From NCBI GenBank assembly GCA_029204225.1, contig CM055110.1:47095522-47159521 (forward strand): a DNA stretch of 64,000 bases, given 5' to 3'. This document shows, piece by piece, positions 25,384 through 35,390 of this stretch (within the stretch, counting starts at the first letter, position 1; each line of letters begins with the position of its first letter). This DNA comes from Diphasiastrum complanatum (taxonomy: Eukaryota; Streptophyta; Lycopodiopsida; Lycopodiales; Lycopodiaceae). The notes beneath the pieces are model-generated. The model was not told the DNA's origin. It ran no database searches and worked only from the letters and a program-made list of their open reading frames with translations. The position numbers and the translations under genes were made by a program.

Positions 25384-26240
25384 CTACATGGGGACTACCC
25401 TTTCCTTTGAGGTCTTGAAACTAATCTTCGATGAAGATGACATCTTGGCTAGTGAATATCTTCGACTCGATGGGATCAAACAACTTGTAGGCTTGATCTG
25501 AAGTAGTATAGCTGATGAAAACACACTTGATACTCTGGAAGTCGAGCTTCTTTCTGAGATCACGAGCCTGTAATAGTTAACATGGCCCATAAAAAAATAG
25601 ACTCTACGGATCGTTCTTGGTGGTGGTAGATTGACAATGATCCTTATCTTTGACAGATCTGTGGCAATCCCATGTCTGGATACTATGTGGCCAAAGATTA
25701 GGCCATGTGTCACCCAAAACTAACACTTTTCTGGATTCAAGGATATCTAATACTCGTGGCATTTCTTCAGCACCTTTTCCAGATTGGATAAGTGCTCTGA
25801 GTTAGGTCCATGCACGCACAGATCATCCAAGAAAGTCTCCAGAAATTTTTGTAAATACTCTTTGAATGTCGCATAACTCGATGGAAAGTACTTGGGGCAT
25901 TGCAAAGTCCAAGTGGCATCTACTTGTAGGCATAGGTCCCCCATTTCGTGGCGAATGTTGTCTCGTGCTGATCTTGTGGCGCTATCTTCACCTAATTGCA
26001 ACCGCTGAAGCCTTCCATGAAACTGTAGGCTTTTGCTCCAGCTACTCTATCCAAGACGCTTTTCGTAAATGGTAAGAAAAAATGGTCCTTCTTGGTGACT
26101 GCATTTAGCACTTTAAGATTCACACATATTGGGTACTATGACTATTGTGGCGACACCCATTCAGTATGCTCGATTTCATAAATAAAATTAGCATCTAACA
26201 ACTTTTGCAACTCTTGCTTGATCAGTTTTGTATAATCCGA
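25384..26240 (-). pseudogene. Ty3/Gypsy RT fragment (minus strand)
   Basis: Reading 26240 towards 25400: HTEWVSPQ, KKDHFFLPF, AKAYSFMEGFSGCN, QDQHETTFATKWGTYAY, LGLCNAPSTF, FLETFLDDLCVHG (the DD catalytic box, with FLDDL for the usual Y-DDI), SEHLSNLEKVLKKC, IFGHIVSRHGIATDLSKI, GHVNYYR. This is a nearly full Gypsy RT with frameshifts. It points opposite to the adjoining protease piece, so the junction near 25380 is an inversion or two separate insertions. Confidence 0.8.
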
Positions 26241-26329
26241 GTTGCATAGTGTGATTTTAGGCCTCTTATGGTGATTTCTCCTTGATATCTTCTTGATCCT
26301 TGCTCCGATTGGCCTAAGATTTTGACAGT

Positions 26330-26991
26330 AGTTAGATTTGGTGCAAATGTAACTATTGATCTAGTTTGTGAGGGTTACTCATGTGAGGCTTGACTGTGAG
26401 AGGGTTTTCTCACTGATTTTTAGTCAAAAAACTTGATTTTTTTTTAGGGTCTCATTGGAGGCTACAAGATGATACATCAAGTTTTTAGAAATTGCATGTA
26501 GAATTTGAGATATTCAATTTTTTGTTATTTTGTCAAAACCCTAATTTTGATTGGATCTCTAGTTTGTGAGGTTAATGAACTTCATTTGAGTGTGTTTTAA
26601 TCTTATGAAGTGGCAAGAATCATTAGATTGAGGATAGATCATAGGTTGATCAACATTTCACTATTCTATGTGTTGATTTTCTAGTTAGAAGTGCTAGAAG
26701 AGATTTGAGAGGTTCCATATCTTTGTGATTTCTTCTTGAGTTCATTTGTTGACATTCAAGAGAGTTACTCATTTGAGTTCAATCAACTATTCTACTTGGA
26801 AGGTGAGGATGGAGTCCTTATTGGAGATGAATGAGTTGATGGAGATTGTTACAGGTGTAGAGGAGAGATCTCAAGCACCTCAAGATCAAATGAGGTATGA
26901 AAAGAGAGCAAAGAAAGCTCTACACATGATTAAGATGAATGTTACCAATGAACTTCTCAAGGAGATTGGTAAGTGCACATCATCTTTATAG
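26330..26991 (+). pseudogene. Copia leader and gag N-terminus
   Basis: 26746-26991 encodes NYSTWKVRMESLLEMNELME, ERSQAPQDQMRYEKRAKKAL and NVTNELLKEI: the N-terminus of a Copia gag (UBN2-type), very like the minus-strand gag at 29782-29132. The leader before it (26330-26745, e.g. GGAGGCTACAAGAT and CATAGGTTGATCAAC) also matches the leader at 29800-30230. Cut off at about 26995. Confidence 0.75.
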
Positions 26992-27056
26992 CTTTGGAAG
27001 CTTTGAAATCAAATTTTGCCCAAAAATGGTTGCGGCCGATAGTAATCAAGCATGTT

Positions 27057-28111
27057 CTATAGAAATCCGTGCACATACCAAGATTCAACCATGTCAACGT
27101 GAAGTTTGTTGGTGATCGCCGTCCAATAGTAAAGCCTTGCCACATTGATGCTTAGGGGCTTATTTAGATCCAAAACTATTGGCAGCAAATCTCTATCCCA
27201 GAAACAATTTAAGGTAGAAAGGAATGATATTAGGCTACAATGATCTGCAAAGTACCTAACATGGCGGTCCGGATTTGTATGATGTCTCCGGTAAAAATAG
27301 TTGCAATTGGCTACAAAATCGGCCGCTGGATTATCGGTCTCAACTTCTTTAGGTAGAATTGGCCAATATATTTTATTAGGAACCCTTTTTGGTGTGAATA
27401 CTTCTCTGCGCCTTATGGGATAATATGTTGGATTGACACGCATGTAAGTTGGTGCCACGATATATCGCTCGAAAGCATGTGTATTTTCCAACATCATAGC
27501 ACATCGCCATTGAGGTTGCGACTCCAATGCTAACACTTTCTGCTTGTGAGATTTACATATCGTGAAATCGGGAAGAGTGTCCTCACCTCAGTCCTCCCAG
27601 TTTGGATATGCTTTATTAAACTCCTCTGACATTAACATCTGTCGGCTAGGATTCTTCGGCGTGATTCTGTGTCATACCTCTGTAGTTGTGGTAAGTATGG
27701 GTGGTGGAGGGTTTGGTATGGTTGTGAAAAGTTCACGGGGGAGGGTTGGGTATTTGCGGAGTAGATAAGTAGTGGATAGTAAATAAGCTTGAGTGTCAAG
27801 GTGGTGAGGTGATTGTTCATATGGTGAGGAGAGGGGTGTGTCATCGAGTGAGGGTGATGAGGCTTGATAGGTGGTGTCAGGTTGAGTGGCAGTGGTGTCA
27901 GGTTCTTTAGCTGAGATGCCTCGTTTTTGGTTTGTGGTAGTACCCCCTTGTGTGTTGTGAGGTTCCACCATTGCCGAGTGATACCCTGGATTATCTCGTT
28001 GTTGTCCTGTGTAGCGCGAAGGTCCAGGATCATCAATTCCTACATCCTGTTGTCTATGGTGCTTGGCATGTGTTTCTTCATGCTTTGTGTGTAATATTGG
28101 TAGTTGTTGGA
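27057..28111 (-). pseudogene. Unrecognised split gene, downstream part
   Basis: Minus-strand ORFs 28127-27672 and 28036-27632 (Pro/Thr/Ser/His-rich: NQKRGISAKEPDTTATQPDT, SPYEQSPHHLDTQ) then 27536-27057 (CAMMLENTHAFERYIVAPTY, YPIRRREVFTPKR, DRHVRYFADHCSL). The last 159 aa are not low-complexity and look like folded protein. Nothing recognised. The part upstream in gene sense lies at 35391-37598, separated by the retrotransposon cluster that starts at 28112. Confidence 0.4.
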
Positions 28112-28598
28112 TGTGCAAAAAGTACAAAAAGGACCGAGAGTGGATCCTAATCTGATCCTTAAGAGGGATTGGTTGTTAGATTACTTGATCTAACAATCTA
28201 CTTGAGATTAAGATCAATCTAGATCAATTCTAGACACAAAATCCTAACAAGAACATTCATTAATTGAAGGTAGGTGTACTTTTTGGTTTCACATGTGTGA
28301 AACACTGTCTGAGTATGGACTCCAACCTGAAAATCAAGTACACATTGATAAAACCTCAAAACAATCAAAACAAATGTAGACAAATGGAGAGAATTACTCA
28401 AAATTGCTTCCAAAACCAAGATTGGTGTCTCACATTGATTATGGCCATATTTCCCTCACTTTCTAAAAGTGGTAATTCAAATGTTTTTAGACTAATATAA
28501 CTTTGAAAAGTCAAACTCTAAGTCTAATATGAAAACGGCCTCCATTGCCAAATAAACAAATATGTCCAAAATAGCAAACTAGTTGACAATTTCTCACA
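28112..28598 (-). mobile_element. Copia 3' LTR (recombinant)
   Basis: 28112-28450 matches 34591-34925 (TGTGCAAAAAGTACAAAAAG, GTGGATCCTAATCTGATCCT, ATTGAAGGTAGGTGTACTTT). 28455-28598 instead matches 30905-31041 (CCTCACTTTCTAAAAGTGG ... TTCTCACA). It is followed by a minus-strand purine tract (28599-28609), as expected for a 3' LTR. The two halves come from two related LTR families, which suggests recombination. Confidence 0.7.
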
Positions 28599-29782
28599 CT
28601 CCCTCTTCAACTAGTTTTAGCATAGTCTTAACCATACTACTTTGATCCAACTTTAGAATGATCTCCATCCTAAGTATAGGCCTCCTTTCTATGGTTCTAA
28701 AGTAGCTTCCATAATTGATATAGAGAATAGTGTCCACTTTGAATGCTTTTCTTACATCAATTTTACATGTCAAGATGTGAATAGAAATGAAGAACCAAAT
28801 AGAATGTAAATGAGACGAATCCTCCATGCTATCAACTTTGAACTCTCTGAAAAGTTACAACAACCAAACGTGTAGATCACCCTCTTGTCATCTCCATATG
28901 CCAATAAAGAGGTGAAATACTCCTTATGAAAAGTCATGGGTGAGCTTGCTCCACTATCAATCCACTATGGATCAATATCTCTGACAATATAACTCAAACA
29001 TGAAGACATCAGAAAAGCATCAACACCATCCTCATAAAGAGTTAGATTACCTTGCTTGTCTCATTGATCTTTTTTTTTTTTTTTGTAGCAATTACTTGCA
29101 AAAGGATCTTTGATGCCACAATAGAAGCACTTCAATTTAGACTTATCTTTCTTCTTGCCAAAACATGAAGACTCACCATGATCTTGTACTTTAGACCACT
29201 TGCCCTTACCTTTTCCTTGAACTTGCCCTTGATGAACATGGCCTCCTCATCTTGAGATGTCGATATAGATCCACCTCTTGCTTGAAGCCTATATTCCTCA
29301 TTGATCAAGATCTCTTGAAGATCCACCAAACTTGGCAAAGTTTTTTTAATATTAAGACTTTGTACAATATTAGCATGAGCATCCAATAAACCATTAAGAA
29401 TAACTTTAACAAGTTCTCCTTCCTTAATGCTCTCATCAATACAAGCTCTCTCATCACTTAAAGCCTTCACTCTCAAAACAAAAGTATTAGGACTCTCTTC
29501 TTTATTTTGTACAATTTGAAAAATTTTCCTTCTAAGAGTCAACACTCTAGATGTATACTTGTATTTATAAAGCTTCTTCAAATCTTCCCAAGCCTCTCGA
29601 GATGAATTGGACTTAACAATCTCCTTGAGTAGCTCATTGGTAACATTCATATTGATCATGTGTAGAGCTTTCTTTGCTCTCTTGTCGTGCCTCAATTGCT
29701 CTTGTTGAACCAAGGGTCTCTCCTCCAACCCTACAACAATATCCATCAACTCATGCATTTCAAGAAGTGATTCCATTCTCAC
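28599..29782 (-). pseudogene. Copia gag and protease start, pol deleted
   Basis: 29782-29132 is a 216-aa open gag: MESLLEMHELMDIVVGLEER, AWEDLKKLYKYKYTSRVLTL, FQIVQNKEESPNTFVLRVKA. A zinc-knuckle-like CFYCGIKDPFASNC lies near 29120-29080, with the usual His absent, and a protease WIDSGASSPMT near 28960. Integrase and RT are missing: the sequence goes from protease almost straight to the purine tract and LTR. A deletion derivative that may once have used other elements' enzymes. Confidence 0.8.
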
Positions 29783-30432
29783 CTTCCATGTAGAGTTGTT
29801 GGATGAGGTAAGTCATTGCCTTCCAACATGAATCCACTCATTGTAGCCATGTTGCAATGACCTAATCTTTCTCTTTCACCATGTTCCAATGCACAAAGCA
29901 CTCTTTTGAAAAACAAAAAATGTTTCCAAAAATAAATTACAAAGATATGGAACCTCTCAATTCTCTTCTAGCACTTCTCACTAGCAAATCGACACATAGA
30001 ATCAAGAAATCTTGATCAACCTATGATCTACCAACAATCTAATGAATCTTGCCACTTACTAACATTAAAACATACTCTATTGAAGTCCAACAACCTCAAA
30101 AAATAGAGGTACAATAAAAAGGGAACAAAATCACAAAAAAATTGAATATTTCAAATTCTACATGCAATTGCCTAAAACTTGATATAGAATCTTGTAGCCT
30201 CCAATGAAGCCTTTGTAATGCATAAAAAATTGGCCAATTCCAGTAAGCCAAGTGTGAAATCAGAATTCCTCAAGTTCGTAAACCTAAATTAAGTTTTGAT
30301 CTAAAAAAGATCAATTCTACATATGCAAAATACTTGATTTTTGAGTAGAAACTATTCTAGCATGCTATAGAGATAGAAGCTCCTCCAAATCTTTGATAAA
30401 TGTGACTAGTCCTTTCATATCTTGTAACACAA

Positions 30433-30444
30433 GCTCTGATACCA
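30433..30444 (-). promoter_or_regulatory. Copia primer binding site
   Basis: Minus strand TGGTATCAGAGC, the standard initiator-tRNA-Met PBS, directly next to the LTR at 30445. Confidence 0.85.
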
Positions 30445-31041
30445 TGTGAAGATTTTTTCAATCATTAAGATCCAAAATCATGTATTGATCTTTGGTTTGA
30501 AAGACATCACAATTTACACCATTTGCAATGTAGAAAATCAACATCTACTTAATGAAAGAGATACAAAATCAATAAGATATTGATCAAACATCAAACTTAT
30601 GATAATATGAAGTTGCTTTCTATACAATAACAGTAACGTACTATATTTCACACGTGTGGATCCGAATATAGCAAAATATGAGCATTCTACACAAGATTTC
30701 AAGATATCATCAAGATAAAATAAGCATGAAATGAGATGAGAGAGAGAAGAATCATTTTTCCCATGAGTTTACATCCTTTTATAATAGGTCCATGCATCAT
30801 TAATGAACTTGGTTTCTCTCCATAACAAAAACCCTACTATTAATGTGGACTAGATTCAATGTCTCCAACATTCAAATTTGAATCTATCAAACTCCACCTC
30901 CTACTATTTTCCTCACTTTCTAAAAGTGGTGCTTCAAATGCTTTTAGACTAATATAACTTTGAAAAGTCAAACTCTAAGTCTAATATGAAAAAAATAAAC
31001 AAATATGTCCAAAATAGCAAACTAGTTGACAATTTCTCACA
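30445..31041 (-). mobile_element. Copia 5' LTR
   Basis: 597 bp, TGTGAAGA...TTCTCACA, next to the PBS. Contains CACACGTGTG at 30649. Relative of the LTRs at 18270-18765 and 20299-20858. Confidence 0.75.
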
Positions 31042-31405
31042 TCAAACTCACCAGGAGCGCCGCCCCACCATCTAGTCCCAGCCGTTTATCCAGCCCCATG
31101 ACATCCTCACGAACCACCACTTCACCATCCGCGTCTCAGTAGACCGGATCTGCTTCCTTGACTACATCTACTTTCCCTAGCCGAGAGGAGGGAGACACAT
31201 CTTCCCGATCTATCCGTCGACCCCCTATCGCTCGTGTCGCTCGTGCACCATCACAGTACACCATCCTACCCATTCTTACGGAGCAAGAGTCCGCAACTCT
31301 TTGCATTGACAGCTGCATAGCAGTTTTGATTGTCGCAGGCCTAGCTACCATGGAGGTACCCCTCAGCCAGGACTATTCTGTAGTCCAGAGGGCCGTGAGT
31401 GTGCA
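31042..31405. other. GC-rich segment of unknown origin
   Basis: Clearly richer in GC than its surroundings (CGCCGCCCCACC, CGTCGACCCCCTATCGC). It holds an 85-aa frame (31158-31415) rich in Arg/Ser and no domain I recognise. It lies between the LTR end and the Copia integrase fragment, so it is either an insertion or filler at a rearrangement. Its composition is closest to the LINE-derived pieces. Confidence 0.4.
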
Positions 31406-33499
31406 AAGTCTTTAAGACTTGATGCATCACTTCCCATCTCATTTTGGGGAGAAGCTATAACATGTGCTAATTACTTGTGTAATAGACTTCCTAGTAGTGC
31501 TATAGATGGGATCTCACCTTATCAAGCCTTGTTTGATAAGAAACCCAATGTAAAAGATTTTAAGATCTTTGGATGTATTTGTTATGTTCACATCCCTTTG
31601 GAGACTAGAAGGAAAGAAGATGCTACCTCCTTCGAAGGGATCTTTGTTGGCTATGGAGAAAATAGCAAGGGCTATAGGATATATGATTCTATATCCAAGA
31701 AAGTAAAGGTAAGCAAGGATGTACTTTTTGATGAGTCACAATTTGCTAAGAGCTTGTCAAATGGATCTAACCCATTGTGCATTGAAGATCTTGACAAACC
31801 CGAGGAGGATCTTGACAAACCCGAGGATGGAGACATGGATCCAAGTCAAAAGGGGCCGAGAAGATCATCAAGAGTCAAGGCCAAACCCTCGAGGCTCACC
31901 TATGTGGACAAGGGAAAGCAAAAGGAAGGCTCTACACCTTCTACCTCTTACTCCTTCTTAGCTACATTGATTGAAGAACCATCATCTTTTGAAGAAGCAT
32001 ATAAATCTAAAGTTTGGAGAGATGCAATGCAAGTAGAGTATGATGCATTAGAAGAAAATCATACTTGGAATCTTGTAAATCTTCCAAGAGGGAAGAAACC
32101 ACTTGCATGTAAGTGGATTTATAGAATAAAGTACAATCAAGATGGATCTACTAGTAAGTACAAAGCTAGTCTTGTTGCTAAGGGATTTCTTCAAATAAAA
32201 GGATTGGATTATGAAGAAACATTTGCACCTGTAGCTAAGCTTGTAACTATTAGATTAATCATTTTGCATTGCTACTTTGTTCAACTCGGATCTCTACCAA
32301 AATGGATGTGACAAAATGCCTTCTTGAATGGCTTCTTAGAAGAGGGAATCTACATGATGAAAACCGAAGGCTTCATCAAGGTTGGTGAGGAGCAAAAGGT
32401 GTGCTACTTAAGGAAGAGCCTATATGGCTTGAAGCAAGCACCTAGATCTTGGTACTCTAGGTTGCATGATTTTCTCTATTCTCTTGGCTTTGTACTAAGT
32501 GCTTATGAACCTTCTTTATATTTCAAATGTAATGAAGAAATGATCATCATTTTGGTACTTTATGTTGATGACATCATTTTGATAGGAAATGATGATGAAG
32601 GTATAAGCAAAGTAAAAGTTGATTTATCTAGTGAGTTCAAGATGGTAGATCTACGCTTCCTAGAGTTTAGTGTCTAGAAGTAACAATTGTACTTTGATAA
32701 GTCAATATAAGTATGCTACTTCCATTCTTGAAAGATTTGGTATGAAAGATTGTAAGGGGATTGACACCCCTATGGAGCATGTTTTGAAAGCAACTAATGA
32801 AGGTGATGAAGCATCCTTTGAGGACATCACCCTCTTTAGAAAGCTTATAGGCTCTCTAATCTATTTGACCATCACTAGACCTGACTTAAGTTTTTGTGTA
32901 AGTAAGTTGAGTCAAAGTATGCAAGCTCCTTTAGTTCATCATTGGAAAAGTGCCAAGAGAGTACTTAGATATGTTTCTAGTACTAGATTTTTTGGCATAC
33001 TTTATGAAGGATCTAACTTGCACTTGAGAGCCTACTCGGATTTAGATTTTGCAGGTGACAAGATGGATAGGAAGTCCATTATTGCATGTGCAACATTTCT
33101 TTGTGGAGGAGTAATATCTTGGCTTTCCAAAAAGCAAGATACAATCTCACTATCTTCTTGTGAAGCCGAGTACAAGGCATTGACTTCAACAACCAAAGAG
33201 CTCCTATGGCTAAGAAGACTCTTGATGGAGCTACATGTGCTACAGGCCGAGGAGATCCCTTACATTTTTGTGACAATCAATCTTCTCAACAAATTGCTTC
33301 AAATCCTATCTTCCATGCTATAACAAAGCATGTTGAGATAGCTCATCACTTTGTGAGGGAGAAGGTACAATCCAAGGAGGTGCAACTACATCATGTACCA
33401 TCATCCGAATGCATAGTTGATATCTTAACCAAGCCATTGTCCAAAGATCCATTTTTTAAGTTAAGATATGCTCTTGGAATTGTAGATAGATGTACATAG
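31406..33499 (+). pseudogene. Ty1/Copia pol: integrase C-term, RT and RNase H
   Basis: Starts inside integrase (FWGEAITCANYLCNRLPSSA, PYQALFDKKPNVKDFKIFGC). Then RT: WNLVNLPRGKKPLACKWIYR, YEETFAPVAKL, SLYGLKQAPRSWYSRLHDF, LYVDDIILIGND (YVDD 32561-32572). Then RNase H: RAYSDLDFAGD, SLSSCEAEYKAL, FCDNQSS, KHVEIAHHFVRE, DILTKPL. Breaks: a stop near 32310, a shift near 32675 and another near 33250; gag, protease and integrase core are absent. A purine tract GTGAGGAGGAG (33517-33527) follows. Confidence 0.9.
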
Positions 33500-33526
33500 A
33501 TTTGCCAAGTTAGAAGTGAGGAGGAG

Positions 33527-34160
33527 TGTTGAAAATTATCACTTCTCACTTGACATTGGTTATTGTAAATATTGATCAAACATTAGAATAATGTTGATGA
33601 CATGTGTGGAGCCTGTTCCCACGTGTGAAAGGATGTACTTTTCATACTTGTATATATCTAAATGGATTTTGTATCAATCTAGTTAGTGTGAACATGATAT
33701 GACTAGTTTTTAGTCAAGTTGACTAGTCACCTAGAAATTAGCTTTCCTTGCATGTGCATGAGTAAATGCTCCCACATGGCAAGTGGATGTTCACACGTGT
33801 GTATAGAGTACTAGAAGATAAGAGTTGACCATTTTTCCTAGATCCTATTTTGTAGGAAATATTCCTATATTCTAGGAGACTAGCTTTTTGGATTTTAGCC
33901 ATATTCTAGGTCAACTTTGGATAAGGATCAAGGATGGATCAAATGGATAGATCTGAGTGATGTGGCACTCTTCACACATGTGAAGACCTGCTGGACTGTA
34001 CCAGACTCGTGGATGTACTTGATCCATAAAAGGATCATCATTTTGCTAAGAAGATTGATGAGACTTTTGCATTGTACACTTTTGTGAGGTTTCTAGTCAT
34101 TTGTCTTGTGATTTCTATGAATGATTGCTATCTAGGATTATTGTACTTGTTGTTTCAGGT
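33527..34160 (+). mobile_element. Copia 3' LTR
   Basis: Begins TGTTGAAAATTATCACTTCT right after the purine tract of the pol fragment. Contains CCCACGTGTGAA (33618), CACACGTGTG (33792) and CACACATGTG (33973). The right end is uncertain. Confidence 0.6.
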
Positions 34161-34578
34161 GCAGGCCGTATTGTGGACAGTAGTCCATATGTGTGATAGA
34201 TCCATTGATTAAGCAACCAATAACTCTCTATGATTGTAAAGTACAATCATTATTGTCCTAAAATTGTAAAATTTATCACTAATCAAGGGATTAGATTCAC
34301 TATAGAAAATGCTTGATTTTGCACCAAAAATCACTCAAATTGGGTATGTGAGTCAAATTCTACAAATTTTTGGAATTTCTCACTCAAAACTGGAGCTGTA
34401 TGGCCTCACACGTGTGAAAAAAGCTCCTACAGCCCACAACAAGATCTAGACCAAAAATTTTGAGGATAGCTATCAAATCCATTTCACTATGCAAAATTTG
34501 ACTAGTTTCCAAAAAACTGCTAATTTTGGCTTTGATTTGGATTAACCCTATCAATTTCAACAAAACCTCTTGTACTAG
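34161..34578 (-). other. Leader remnant of the outer minus-strand Copia element
   Basis: Non-coding. Lies between the inserted plus-strand Copia and the PBS at 34579. Contains CACACGTGTG at 34407. Expected position of the 5' leader; gag is missing. Confidence 0.45.
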
Positions 34579-34590
34579 GCTCTGATACCA
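34579..34590 (-). promoter_or_regulatory. Copia primer binding site
   Basis: Minus strand TGGTATCAGAGC abutting the LTR that starts at 34591. Confidence 0.85.
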
Positions 34591-35390
34591 CGTGCAAAAA
34601 GTACAAAAAGGACCAAGAGTGGATCCTAATCTGATCCTCAGGAGGGATTGTTGTCAGATTACTTGATCTATCAATCTACTTGAGATTAAGATCAATCTAG
34701 ATCAATTCTAGACACAAAATCCTAACAAGAACAATTATTAATTGAAGGTAGGTGTACTTTCTGGTTTCCCACGTGTGAAACCTTGTCCGAGTACGGACTC
34801 CAACCTGAAAATCAAGTACACATTGATAGCACCTCAAAACAATCAAAACAAATGTAGACAAATGGAGAGAATCACTCAAAATTGCTTCCAAAATCAAGAT
34901 TGGTGTCTCGCATTGATTATGGCCAAATAAGCCTCTATATATACATTTTTGGAGCTCGAGGTACTGATCATGCATCAGATCTCACGCGTGTGATGATGCC
35001 TTGTCACCATCATGCATTTTGACACTTAGATGAAAACTTTCCATTTTGGACATTTTTGGTCTATTTTCCTACTATATGGAGATCTTTATGGAAATCTTCT
35101 AGAAGCAAAAACTCACCTACTTCAACTATTTCCACACGTGTGAGCTGTCCTCTACACATGGGATGTGACACCTATTCAAAATATTTGGCTCATGCAATCA
35201 TTAGATTGGTGCCATGTGTCATATCTCTAGAAAACTAGTTTTTGGCCATTTTAGCCACTAGAACTTGAATTAAATCATATGTACAACATATATGATTATG
35301 GTACATGAAAAGTGAACAGGCCCCACACATGTGTGTCTATCCTATATACAAGATTTTTGGCCTCTACCAAGCTTATTTTTGCATTTTTCA
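34591..35390 (-). mobile_element. Copia 5' LTR (outer element)
   Basis: About 800 bp, from the PBS to TTTTTGCATTTTTCA at the right edge. Its first 335 bp match 28112-28450. Repeated palindromes: CCCACGTGTGAA (34768), CACGCGTGTG (34983), CACACGTGTG (35133), CACACATGTGTG (35324). The outer edges 28112 and 35390 bracket the whole nested cluster. Flanking bases TTGGA and CACTG/CTGGC do not give a clean target-site duplication. Confidence 0.7.

Noticed and set aside
27562-28150. Plus-strand ORFs opposite the split unknown gene
   Set aside because: Shadow frames of the minus-strand sequence.
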